Shown here one piece after another: positions 56,678 through 64,000 of a DNA stretch of 64,000 nucleotides. Under the pieces are notes generated by a model. The model ran no database searches. It had not been told where the DNA came from and saw only the letters and a list, made by a program, of their open reading frames with translations. The stretch comes from Mycolicibacterium boenickei (GTDB lineage: Bacteria; Actinomycetota; Actinomycetes; Mycobacteriales; Mycobacteriaceae), in NCBI RefSeq assembly GCF_010731295.1, contig NZ_AP022579.1, positions 1,426,001 through 1,490,000 on the forward strand, in the 5' to 3' direction. The position numbers were made by a program, and so were the translations under genes. Each line of letters starts with the position of its first letter. Positions within the stretch are counted from its first letter, which is position 1.

Positions 56678-58369
56678 CTAACCCCGCAGCGCCGACGCGA
56701 AGATCGCAGGCAACTTGCCCCATCCGGGTGCCCCGGCGAAGTCGACCAGCAGCCGGCCCGTCGTCGCGGCGGTGCGGTTGTTGACGAACCACGGCGGCTT
56801 GGGCGACAACGACCACTCCCCGTGAACCACCGAGCGTGGTGCGGGCCGGAACGGGCCATGGACCACGGTGCGCTCCGGGCGGTCGAGCAGAAAAGCGTTG
56901 TGCACCACGCCGGTTCCGCTCTGGATGTCGTTGCGCTTGTGTCCGGGGAACGCACCCCAGGTCGCCGTCGGGGTCAGGTAGCCGACGCCGGTCCAGGCGT
57001 TGATCGCGATGGTGCCGTAGCGCAGCTGCTCGACAAGGTGGTCGAACTTCTCGCCGAGGCCGGCGAGGGTGTCCGGGTGGGCGATGATGTTCACCCCGAG
57101 GGTGCCGACGAACTCGTCGTTGGCGACTCGCACGGCCTCTTCGGCGAATTGGTCGTCAGGGACGTCGAGTTCGATCACCCCGAGCACCGGACCGAAGTAC
57201 TCGGTGCGCAACAACGCATCCCGGTCGGCCGGATCGACCACCAGCACCCGGGCACCCCTCGAGCCCAGATGCTGTGCGTCCGGATACGACGCGTCCGCGC
57301 TGGCCACCCGGACGTCGGAGCCGGGGTAGTAGGCGGGCCGTGCCGGTGCGTCGTTGACAGCCTTGCGGATCGCGGCGATGAACTCCTCGCGCTGCGCCCA
57401 ACGCTTGGGCAGCACCACCACCTGTGCGGCCACGCAGTTGTAGCCGTTGTTGTGCAGACGTTGCGTGGCAACGTGATTGGCCTGGAACTCGATGTCGGAA
57501 TTGCTCCACGTGCCGGGCAGCACAATGGTCGGGGACACCCCGCCGAGCTCGGCGGTCATCTCCTTGTCGAGCACCGGCTCGTCCGCGGCCTTGCGCCGGG
57601 CGCCCTCTTCCCCGGTGCCGAACACGATGGCGTCATACGTCAGCGCGCTGCCGGTCATGTGCACATGGTCGACGAGCTTGTGCCGCACCAGGTATGTCCC
57701 CGCCTCGGCTCCGCCGGTCAGGATCCGCACCGCGCCGATCGCGATGAACGGGGCGAGCACCGTGGTGAGCACGGGCAGCAGCGGATCGGTGATCGGGTTG
57801 AGCTTGAGGGCCACCACCCGGTTGTTGGCGTACAGCTCGTAGATGGTGTCGAGCGGGGCGATCGAGAAGATGTTGCCCGCGCCCAGAACCGCGCCGACGC
57901 CGTTGGTGCGGGACGGGTCGCGTTGAGCCAGGCCGGCCGCCCGAATCGCCTCGGCCTTCTCGATACCGGGCTGCAGCCACACCTCGGCGCTGAACCCGGA
58001 CATCAGTAGCTGGTCGAAGGTGTTGAGCGGTAAGGCCTTTACCGTGGTCCGGCCGCCCGGGGCGTAACCGAACTCGGCGCCGTCGAGCGGGCTGCGGCCG
58101 GCCTCGAGTTTGGCCAGGCTCTCCGAGAGGGCGCCCAGGCCGGCTGCCAGTGAGTACGGACCGGAAATCCATTCCTCGCCGACCAGCGGTGAGGACGGGT
58201 CCAGTTGTTTGATGCCGACGGCAGCGTCGACCCACTCGGCGGCGTGGCGCACGGTCAGGGCGCGCACCTCGTCGAGCAATCCGCGGCGGGCCGCCAATGA
58301 CAGGGAGGCCCAGGTCTTTTCGCCCTCGACGAGTTCCTCGAGGGCCTCGTCGATCTGCGTTTCGGTCAT
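56678..58369 (-). CDS. Aldehyde dehydrogenase-superfamily protein
   Basis: 563 residues from the ATG at 58369. Key ALDH features are TAELGGVSPTIVLP (general-base Glu, about 292) and NNGYNCVAAQVVVLPKRWAQ (catalytic Cys, about 326), with NIFSIAPLDTIYELYANNRV and LNPITDPLLPVL in the cofactor region. It is longer than canonical ALDHs (about 480-500) and has an extra C-terminal part (FRPAPRSVVHGEWSLSPKPP). It follows the MpaB-like gene after a 1-bp gap, suggesting sequential oxidation of an aldehyde product. Confidence 0.83.
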   Translation of the reverse strand: MTETQIDEALEELVEGEKTWASLSLAARRGLLDEVRALTVRHAAEWVDAAVGIKQLDPSSPLVGEEWISGPYSLAAGLGALSESLAKLEAGRSPLDGAEFGYAPGGRTTVKALPLNTFDQLLMSGFSAEVWLQPGIEKAEAIRAAGLAQRDPSRTNGVGAVLGAGNIFSIAPLDTIYELYANNRVVALKLNPITDPLLPVLTTVLAPFIAIGAVRILTGGAEAGTYLVRHKLVDHVHMTGSALTYDAIVFGTGEEGARRKAADEPVLDKEMTAELGGVSPTIVLPGTWSNSDIEFQANHVATQRLHNNGYNCVAAQVVVLPKRWAQREEFIAAIRKAVNDAPARPAYYPGSDVRVASADASYPDAQHLGSRGARVLVVDPADRDALLRTEYFGPVLGVIELDVPDDQFAEEAVRVANDEFVGTLGVNIIAHPDTLAGLGEKFDHLVEQLRYGTIAINAWTGVGYLTPTATWGAFPGHKRNDIQSGTGVVHNAFLLDRPERTVVHGPFRPAPRSVVHGEWSLSPKPPWFVNNRTAATTGRLLVDFAGAPGWGKLPAIFASALRG

Positions 58370-58370
58370 G

Positions 58371-59456
58371 TCAGCTCGCGCTCTTGTCGAATTGCACCAG
58401 TGCGTCGTGATGGTTGTGGACGTACGGGGTCGGGCCTTCACCCGCTTCCCGCTTGGCCACGATCGCAGCGTACTGCTCGAACGGAGTGGTCCGGTCCCAT
58501 TTGGCCCTGGCCTCGGCCGGGGTGTAGGTCACGGTGTTCTTGGCCGGGATGTCCATCAAGGTTGGGCCGACGATGGGTGTGGTGTGCGGCGTGGTGAGGT
58601 CCAGGACAGCCAGCTCGAGGCGCGGATTGGCGGCGATGACCTTCAGGAAGGGGCGCACCACGGCCCGTGCTGCGATGTCGGCGATCCGGCGCTGGGGGAT
58701 GCCGCCCAGCAGCCGCATCCACTGCGGCATGGTGGCGATGATGGCGGCCCGCATCGGAATGTTGAACGCCGTGCGCATCCAGCGCGGCATCCGCTCGGGC
58801 AGGATGTGGTAGCCCAGGTCGACCAGGTAGTCCATCATCCGCTGGGCCACCTCGGAGCCGACGAGATCGGGCCGGAAGCTCTCGAAGTACTCGCGGATGC
58901 CCTCGCGGGTGCGCGGTACGTCGTCGGGATTGATGGTCTGGAACTCCGCGGCCCGCGCGCATTCCTCCCAGTACTGGCTCTCCTCGGCCGCGGTGAGCTT
59001 GCCGGGGCCGAACATCTCGTAGCTGTAGAGGATCGAGTGCCACGCGGTCAGGTGGATCCACAGCTGCGAGTGCGGATCGTTGGCGTCGAACGGGCGCTTG
59101 GTGATCGGTTCGGTGCCGATGGCCTTGGAGTGGATCTTGACCAGGATCTCGGACGCGTCGAGGACGGACTTGGCATCGCCGAAGGCGACCAGGGCGAAGT
59201 ACTGCATGGTCCGGTCGTAGCGCAGTCGGGTGCGGGCGTAGACCTGCCCGGTGGCGTCGACCGCGGCGGCCAGGAACGGGTCGAGGTGCTCGATGGTCAC
59301 CGCCCGGGAGAAGCCGATCAGCAGCGAGGTGGGGTAGCTCCACACCTTCCAGGTGACCGAATCCGGGCCGAAGAAGCCGTAGTCCTCTGCGGGTGCCAAG
59401 GGTTCGGCGACTGCCGGTAGGCCTGCTGCTTTGCGAACTGCGATCAACGCGTTCAT
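58371..59456 (-). CDS. MpaB/rubber-oxygenase-like (DUF2236) oxygenase
   Basis: 361 residues from the ATG at 59456. The DUF2236 pattern is VARxR-like: VYARTRLRYDRTMQYFALVA, SEILVKIHSKAIGTEPITKR (candidate haem His) and SQLWIHLTAWHSILYSYEMF, followed by EFQTINPDDVPRTREGIREY. Members include the b-type haem latex-clearing oxygenase and fungal MpaB, which cleave alkene chains to aldehydes. Paired with an aldehyde dehydrogenase and controlled by the divergent TetR through two operators, it looks like an inducible oxidative chain-cleavage unit. Substrate unknown. Confidence 0.83.
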   Translation of the reverse strand: MNALIAVRKAAGLPAVAEPLAPAEDYGFFGPDSVTWKVWSYPTSLLIGFSRAVTIEHLDPFLAAAVDATGQVYARTRLRYDRTMQYFALVAFGDAKSVLDASEILVKIHSKAIGTEPITKRPFDANDPHSQLWIHLTAWHSILYSYEMFGPGKLTAAEESQYWEECARAAEFQTINPDDVPRTREGIREYFESFRPDLVGSEVAQRMMDYLVDLGYHILPERMPRWMRTAFNIPMRAAIIATMPQWMRLLGGIPQRRIADIAARAVVRPFLKVIAANPRLELAVLDLTTPHTTPIVGPTLMDIPAKNTVTYTPAEARAKWDRTTPFEQYAAIVAKREAGEGPTPYVHNHHDALVQFDKSAS

Positions 59457-59481
59457 CTGCGTCGTTCCCTTCAGAATCAAG

Positions 59482-59525
59482 TGGTACATCACGTACCAGT
59501 TGAGTGAATGGTACGACATGTACCA
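59482..59525. promoter_or_regulatory. Twin 17-bp palindromic operators for the divergent TetR
   Basis: TGGTAC-ATCAC-GTACCA (59482-59498) and TGGTAC-GACAT-GTACCA (59509-59525) are two copies of TGGTACnnnnnGTACCA with centres 27 bp apart. They also lie in a larger inverted repeat: AATCAAGTGGTACAT (59475-59489) mirrors ATGTACCACTTGATT (59518-59532) exactly. They sit between the MpaB start and the TetR start, as expected for a repressor of both. Confidence 0.85.
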
Positions 59526-59547
59526 CTTGATTGGCTAGGGTGTATCT

Positions 59548-60264
59548 GTGGAACCAGGCGTGAGGGGCGGCCGATGGGCAGGCCAGCGGGAACGCCGACG
59601 GGCAGAGTTCGTCGACGCCGCGCTGTCCGCGATCGCCGAACACGGTCCGCAGACCTCGACCGAGCAGATCGCCGCGTACGTCGGGGTCACCCGCACCAAG
59701 CTCTACCGGCACTTCGCCGGCGCCGCCGACCTGCAGCGCGCGATCGCGCAGCGCGCCGCCGAGATGCTCCAGGCCGAACTCGCGCCGCTGTGGACCCCAC
59801 ACGGTTCGATGTCCCAGATCATCGAGGCCAGCGTCGGCGCCCACGTGCGATTCCTAGTCGAGCACCGCAACCTGTACCGCTACCTGGCGCGGTGCTCACT
59901 CGGCGAGGACGCCGCGACGCCTGACGCCATCGCCGACATCAGGCTGACCATCGGGACCCAGCTCGGCGTGCTGTTCACGGTGTACCTCAACGCTTTTGGT
60001 GTCCCCACGGATCCAGAGCCGTTGGCCTTCGCGATCGTCGGGCTGGTCGAATCGACGACCGGCCGGTGGCTCGATCAACCCGGTTCCACCGAGCAGGACC
60101 GGCTGGTGGCCGATCTGGTGCGGTGGATCTGGCTGCTGGTCGACGACACCCTGCGGGCCGGCGGTGTGTACGTGGACCGTGCCGAGCCGCTACCGACACC
60201 CGATGTGATCGCCGCGCAGGCCGAGACGTACCGCGACCCGGCCCGCGTCGGCGCCGACGTCTGA
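59548..60264 (+). CDS. TetR-family repressor of the MpaB-aldehyde dehydrogenase unit
   Basis: 238 residues, GTG start 22 bp after the second operator. HTH: ALSAIAEHGPQTSTEQIAAY and VGVTRTKLYRHFAGAADLQR (about 27-66). The long C-terminal ligand domain includes MSQIIEASVGAHVRFLVEHR and VGLVESTTGRWLDQPG. Divergent from the oxygenase gene across a perfect double palindrome, so it very likely represses that operon and itself. Confidence 0.9.
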   Translation: MEPGVRGGRWAGQRERRRAEFVDAALSAIAEHGPQTSTEQIAAYVGVTRTKLYRHFAGAADLQRAIAQRAAEMLQAELAPLWTPHGSMSQIIEASVGAHVRFLVEHRNLYRYLARCSLGEDAATPDAIADIRLTIGTQLGVLFTVYLNAFGVPTDPEPLAFAIVGLVESTTGRWLDQPGSTEQDRLVADLVRWIWLLVDDTLRAGGVYVDRAEPLPTPDVIAAQAETYRDPARVGADV

Positions 60265-60274
60265 GGCTTCTTTT

Positions 60275-60342
60275 GCACCGCGAGCGTGCGCGTCTGCTGG
60301 CCGCCACGCCGCAAAGCGTCGGCATTTTGTGCACGCTCCGCG
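60275..60342 (-). repeat. Palindromic interspersed repeat, copy B (reverse orientation)
   Basis: Inverted relative to the other copies. On the minus strand it reads GCGGAGCGTGCACAAAATGC, then CGACG..., ending CAGACGCGCACGCTCGCGGTGC-like. It matches copy D over almost its whole length. It occupies the convergent gap between the TetR and nitronate monooxygenase genes. Confidence 0.82.
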
Positions 60343-60361
60343 ACGTACGAGAGGGCAAGCA

Positions 60362-61342
60362 CTACGGCGCGAGATCGGCCACAGCCTGTGCGGCCGACGT
60401 GACCCGGTCCAGCCGCAGCGCGGTCTCACCGGCATAGAGCGCAGCGCGGTCCACCCATTTCGCGGGCATGTCTGCGGTGAGCGTGATCGGGGTGAGGAGC
60501 GGCAGCGCGGGGTGCTGAAGGCGCAGGAGCGCGCCGTCGCCACGGTCGGGGATCCGGGACAACGGCCCGCTGTACTTGTTGATCGCCGCGGGCAGTCGGC
60601 GGGTGCGCCCGTCCGGGTGGCACCAGCGCATTGTCATGGCGTTCGGGAGAACCCGATGTCGTTCCGGCCAGGCCAGGCCGAACGCCGTCGTCTCGATCGT
60701 GCTGTCCGCCTCGATGATCCGCTGCCGGTAAACCGGGTGGGCGCCGGACTCGTGGGTGAGCAGGAACCGCGTGCCCGCCACCACACCCGAGGCTCCGGCG
60801 GCGAGCGCCGCACGGGTGTCGGCGGCCGTCGCGATGCCACCCGCGGCGAAGATGGGGCGAGAACCGGCCAGGGTCAAGGCTTTTGGCAAGAAATCCGCCT
60901 GCGCCTGGGTGCCGACCAGATGTCCGCCTGCCTCCCGGCCCTGTGCGATCAATCCGTCGGCTCCGTAGGCCAGTGCCTCGGCGGCCTGCGCTTGGGTGCC
61001 GACCATCACCAAGACGAAAACGCCGCCGTCTGACAGTCGTCGGATCAGATTTCGATCGATCGCGAACGCCATCACCGCAATGTCGATCCTCGCTTCGAGG
61101 CAGACCTCGATATGCGAGCGGCGGAGGAACGGCATCAACAGATTGACCGCAACGGCGCGGCCGGGCACCTGGTCGCGGACCGTCGCGATTGCCGCCTTCA
61201 GCTGCCTGGGCGGTAGGAGTCCCAATGTGCCCAGCCCGCCGGCCGCTGCCACCGCGGCGGCCAGTGGCGCACCCGCGATACCGCCGGCCATGCCCGCCTG
61301 GACCACGGGCACATCGAGTTTCAGCCGATCTGCGATGTCCAT
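60362..61342 (-). CDS. Nitronate monooxygenase (2-nitropropane dioxygenase family)
   Basis: 326 residues from ATG 61342 (MDIADRLKLDVPVVQAGMAG); ATG 61360 is an alternative. FMN TIM barrel features are VVQAGMAGG, AVAVNLLMPF, GREAGGHLVGTQAQADFLPK (phosphate and catalytic region) and AAGASGVVAGTRFLLTHES. It oxidises nitronates such as propionate-3-nitronate with flavin; some family members are instead enoyl reductases. A repeat copy lies on each side of the gene. Confidence 0.86.
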   Translation of the reverse strand: MDIADRLKLDVPVVQAGMAGGIAGAPLAAAVAAAGGLGTLGLLPPRQLKAAIATVRDQVPGRAVAVNLLMPFLRRSHIEVCLEARIDIAVMAFAIDRNLIRRLSDGGVFVLVMVGTQAQAAEALAYGADGLIAQGREAGGHLVGTQAQADFLPKALTLAGSRPIFAAGGIATAADTRAALAAGASGVVAGTRFLLTHESGAHPVYRQRIIEADSTIETTAFGLAWPERHRVLPNAMTMRWCHPDGRTRRLPAAINKYSGPLSRIPDRGDGALLRLQHPALPLLTPITLTADMPAKWVDRAALYAGETALRLDRVTSAAQAVADLAP

Positions 61343-61369
61343 TCCGCGATTCTGCGCCATCTGGGTCGG

Positions 61370-61436
61370 CCCGAGCGGGCGCAAACTGCCGACGTTCTAC
61401 GGCGTGGCGGCCGACAGACGCGCACGGTCGCGGTGC
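61370..61436 (+). repeat. Palindromic interspersed repeat, copy C
   Basis: CCCGAGCGGGCGCAAACTGC, then CGACGTTCTACGGCGTGGCG and GCCGACAGACGCGCACGGTC follow the same order as copies B and D, with more substitutions. It lies in the gap between the HTTM gene stop and the nitronate monooxygenase start, on their common minus-strand transcript. Confidence 0.72.
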
Positions 61437-61441
61437 CTGGG

Positions 61442-62965
61442 CTACCAGCGGCAGATGTCGGGGCCGGAACCGGAGTCGACGGCGCGGAAGGCGAGCAGGT
61501 GGCGCTGCCACCACGGCAGCGGCGCTGACAGGACCGGGTCGTGCGTCGCGTCGTCCACCACCCGCGGGGGTCCGTCGTGCAGGTAGGCGACGCGGACGCC
61601 GGTTAGTCCCGCATCCCGCCACAGCAGCACGGTGCGGCGCAGCTCCAGCCAGGGGATGCGGATCGGAGGGTCTTCGGACAGCCAGCGGGTCTGCCGGCGA
61701 AGGTATGTCGTATCGCCCGCATGCTCGGGCAACTCCAGCCCGACCAGGGTCACGGTGTCCCGCTGGTAATCCGCCAGTTGGAGGGCGGTGATGCCCGGCA
61801 GCAGGTGGTTGGTGGTGCCTTCCTCGGTGTGCAGATTGCTGAACATCGAGTAGTTCGCGACGGTCTTGAGCCCCACGTATGGTGTGACCCCGTTGGCGAC
61901 GGCCAGCAATGGCGCGAGGAGCAGCACCAGGGGGCGTAGCTGCCAGTTCGGGGCGCGGACGCCGGCCAACTCGGCAGCGCGGTAAGCCCGCAGCAGCGCG
62001 ACCATGAACGGGATCACCGCGACGGCCCACGTGAGGACGAGCAGGGTGTGCCACGGCAGGCCGATCGGGCTGTCCGGCGACTCGGCCGAGCTCGATACCA
62101 GACTCACCAGCACGTGGGCCGCGAGACCGGTGAGCGCCAGGCCCCGCGGTCGCCCGATCATTGCGAGCGTGCCCAAAATGCCGACGTTTCGCGGTGTGTC
62201 GGGCGGCAGACACGCACGCTCGCGGTGCCGGGGCGACAGGGTGGCGAACACCTCGGTCGGGACCAGCAGCACGTACACCGCGAAGACGACCGTGGCGAAG
62301 TCATAGAACGAGGCCAACGCCAAGATCGAGTGGAAGCCGACACCGAGCAGCACGCCCCAGAACCGCAGGCGCGGCACCGCCAGCAACACGAAAATGGCGG
62401 CCTCGATCACGACCGCGACGATGGCGACGAACTGCCCGACCACCGGCCCCGGCACCGCATCGTCGAAGCCGTTGAGCCAGATGAGCTGGCCGAACAACTC
62501 GCCGCCACACGAAGTTTCCGGGGTGAAGTACGCGGTGTTCAGCTTGTCGAAAACTGTGAACAGATAGACCACGAGCAACACCAGGCCGACCGGAGTGCGC
62601 GCGGCTGCCAGCCAGCGTTCGACGAAGCTGTCCGGGACGTCGGGCCGGTCGCGTGCGACCAACGCCCACAGTGCGGCGGTACCGAGCGCGACGGCGACCA
62701 GCAGGCTGAGCATGAGATGGTTCGACGCGGCAGGCAGGCTCAGCACGGCCACGGTGGCCCCGGCGGCCACAGCCAGGCCGGCCGCGGCCACCGAGCCGGG
62801 AAAGATCAGCGCGGGCAGGCCCGCCAGCAGCGCCGGCGCCACCGCGAGGGGCTGGCTGTCGGAGTAATGGAAAACCAGCGCCATCGCGAACAGCGTTGCG
62901 AACCAGCCGAGTTGCCGACGTGCGCCGGTGGGGTCATCCGTTCGGGCGTTGCTGCGCCACCGCAT
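61442..62965 (-). CDS. HTTM-domain (vitamin K carboxylase-like) membrane protein
   Basis: 507 residues from the ATG at 62965 (MRWRSNARTDDPTGARRQLG). About eight to ten helices; FTVFDKLNTAYFTPETSCGG and LGVGFHSILALASFYDFATV match the HTTM module found in gamma-carboxylase-like proteins. The hydrophilic C-terminus (from about 385) includes SNLHTEEGTTNHLLPGITAL. A 26-residue loop RHRERACLPPDTPRNVGILG... is encoded by repeat copy D, inserted in frame between helices. No function is known for bacterial HTTM proteins. Confidence 0.82.
   Translation of the reverse strand: MRWRSNARTDDPTGARRQLGWFATLFAMALVFHYSDSQPLAVAPALLAGLPALIFPGSVAAAGLAVAAGATVAVLSLPAASNHLMLSLLVAVALGTAALWALVARDRPDVPDSFVERWLAAARTPVGLVLLVVYLFTVFDKLNTAYFTPETSCGGELFGQLIWLNGFDDAVPGPVVGQFVAIVAVVIEAAIFVLLAVPRLRFWGVLLGVGFHSILALASFYDFATVVFAVYVLLVPTEVFATLSPRHRERACLPPDTPRNVGILGTLAMIGRPRGLALTGLAAHVLVSLVSSSAESPDSPIGLPWHTLLVLTWAVAVIPFMVALLRAYRAAELAGVRAPNWQLRPLVLLLAPLLAVANGVTPYVGLKTVANYSMFSNLHTEEGTTNHLLPGITALQLADYQRDTVTLVGLELPEHAGDTTYLRRQTRWLSEDPPIRIPWLELRRTVLLWRDAGLTGVRVAYLHDGPPRVVDDATHDPVLSAPLPWWQRHLLAFRAVDSGSGPDICRW
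62162..62229 (+). repeat. Palindromic interspersed repeat, copy D, inside the HTTM coding sequence
   Basis: TGCGAGCGTGCCCAAAATGC, CGACGTTTCGCGGTGTGTCG and GGCGGCAGACACGCACGCTC, then GCGGTGCC, match copies B and C. The terminal inverted repeats are GCGAGCGTGC and GCACGCTCGC. The host frame stays open across it. Confidence 0.82.
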
Positions 62966-63101
62966 TGAGATGACTGTACTTGCCGGCTGCCGAGGGGCGT
63001 CGACGGCCGGCGCCGGCACCGCGTTTGCGGCGTAATCTGGGAAGTGATGGATGGGTGCGGTAGGGCTCAAACACCTTGCCGTGTAACGGAAAGGAAAAGA
63101 A

Positions 63102-63542
63102 ATGAGTACGGTCCATTCATCAATCGACCTACATCCCGACATCATGGCCCTTCGGGCGGGCTATGACCGGGTCGCAGAGTCGATGGCCGCGCAGGTCACC
63201 TTCGGCCTGACGTTGCTGACAGCGATGTACGTCGCGCTGTCACCATGGATCGTCGGCTTCGACGCCTTCAGCAGGCTCACGGTCAACGATCTGATCGTCG
63301 GAGGGGCGATCGCGTTCCTGTCAATGTGTTTCAGCTTCGCGCTGGACCGTGCGCACGGCATGACCTGGACACTGCCGATCTTCGGTGTGTGGCTGATCAT
63401 CTCGCCGTGGGTGTTTGTCAGTGGACCGACCGCAGGCATGATCTGGTCGCACGTGATCAGCGGTGCGCTCGTGATGGTGCTGGGCTTCAACGCGATGTAC
63501 TTCGGAATGCGGGTGCGCAATTCTGAAGCGCGGCACGCCTAA
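63102..63542 (+). CDS. SPW-repeat integral membrane protein
   Basis: 146 residues, ATG with a good GGAAAGGAAAAG upstream. Four helices in two SPW repeats: YVALSPWIVGFDAFSRLTVN (about 46-65) and WLIISPWVFVSGPTAGMIWS (about 96-115), each followed by a second helix. The function of the family is unknown. Divergent from the HTTM gene by 136 bp and transcribed alone. Confidence 0.87.
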   Translation: MSTVHSSIDLHPDIMALRAGYDRVAESMAAQVTFGLTLLTAMYVALSPWIVGFDAFSRLTVNDLIVGGAIAFLSMCFSFALDRAHGMTWTLPIFGVWLIISPWVFVSGPTAGMIWSHVISGALVMVLGFNAMYFGMRVRNSEARHA

Positions 63543-63719
63543 CCGGCAGTAGGCGAAGCCGACGGACCAGCCGGACTCCGGCTGGAGGGGAAATCTGCGT
63601 GCCGGGACCGGCCCGCGAATCGGATGATGCGTCAATTTGCTCCCCGGGTCGGGTTTTGCGCCATATTCTGGGCAATCGCAGGACTTCGATGACGGCGATG
63701 GCGGGTACGAACTGCTGAG

Positions 63720-64000
63720 ATGAAGCTGGCGGGGCGGGAAGAAGAACTGGCGGCGATCCGTCGCTCCCTTGGTGGGCCGGGAACCCATCACGGTGTGGTG
63801 ATCGTCGGCAGTGCCGGCGTCGGCAAGACCCGGTTGGCGCGGGAGGCCCTCAGCCACGCCGCGGCGTCCGGACATCGGACCAATTGGTTCGTCGGCACCG
63901 AATCCGCTCGCGCCATCCCGCTGGGGGCGTTCACCGGATCGATCAGTCAGAGCATGTGCGATCCGTTGCCGGACGTGCGGCGCGTGATCGATTCCTTCGT
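63720..64000 (+). CDS. AAA/LuxR-type transcriptional regulator, N-terminal part, cut by window edge
   Basis: 93 codons from ATG 63720 to the right edge. MKLAGREEELAAIRRSLGGP opens the ATPase domain and GVVIVGSAGVGKTRLAREAL contains a Walker A motif (GSAGVGKT). This start is typical of large mycobacterial LuxR/LAL-type regulators (about 850-1000 residues) with a C-terminal HTH, which lies outside the window. Family assignment rests on the N-terminus only. Confidence 0.75.
   Translation, partial: MKLAGREEELAAIRRSLGGPGTHHGVVIVGSAGVGKTRLAREALSHAAASGHRTNWFVGTESARAIPLGAFTGSISQSMCDPLPDVRRVIDSF

Overview
The window is about 66% GC, uses GTG and TTG starts freely and overlaps its genes tightly. It carries a complete mce1 locus with its usual neighbours (a Mce1R-like GntR, fadD5, yrbE1AB, mce1A-F, four mam genes, then a pirin, sigG, the Rv0183-type monoacylglycerol lipase, Rv0184, Rv0185 and an Rv0187-type O-methyltransferase further on). 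That gene order is specific to Mycobacterium sensu lato. The many catabolic, regulatory and exported-protein genes between the conserved blocks suggest a fast-growing, environmental Mycolicibacterium rather than a reduced slow-growing pathogen. Names come from recognising sequence families and gene order by eye; no database search was run.

Region 1 (1-9.2 kb) is catabolic and regulatory. It holds a translationally coupled alpha/beta-hydrolase plus L-2-haloacid dehalogenase pair facing a CGNR zinc-finger regulator, a TetR/SDR pair, a DoxX/ECF41-type sigma factor pair, an acyl-CoA dehydrogenase, an alcohol dehydrogenase, a thioesterase and an SRPBCC protein. Region 2 (9.2-9.6 kb) is a 314-bp imperfect palindrome with no convincing gene. 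Region 3 (9.6-26 kb) is the mce1 lipid-import operon. A short 33-bp tandem repeat sits on the mce1E start, and a DUF1275 membrane gene is appended downstream.

Region 4 (26-38.5 kb) is accessory. It has a membrane-anchored beta-propeller, a fructosamine-kinase-like gene, a secreted PE-PPE-domain protein with a lysine/alanine-rich tail, a MarR/monooxygenase pair, an OatA-like acyltransferase, an RNase Sa-like lipoprotein overlapping a barstar gene, a degenerate cyclase-like protein, a NAGPA-type secreted protein and a GDT1-family cation exporter behind a yybP-ykoY (manganese) riboswitch. Region 5 (38.8-47.2 kb) holds a UvrA-like ABC protein, a VOC/AraC pair, a sugar dehydrogenase-like lipoprotein, a pirin, an SDR, an NDMA-dependent alcohol dehydrogenase and two strong terminators.

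Region 6 (47.2-52 kb) is the conserved sigG/lipase block. Region 7 (52-64 kb) holds an mmpS-mmpL pair with a methyltransferase remnant and a TetR gene, an MpaB-like oxygenase/aldehyde dehydrogenase operon facing a TetR gene across two matching operators, a nitronate monooxygenase, an HTTM-type membrane protein, an SPW-repeat membrane protein and the start of an ATPase-type regulator. Four copies of a roughly 67-bp palindromic repeat lie in this last region, one of them read in frame inside the HTTM gene. No rRNA, tRNA, CRISPR, insertion sequence or phage gene was seen.
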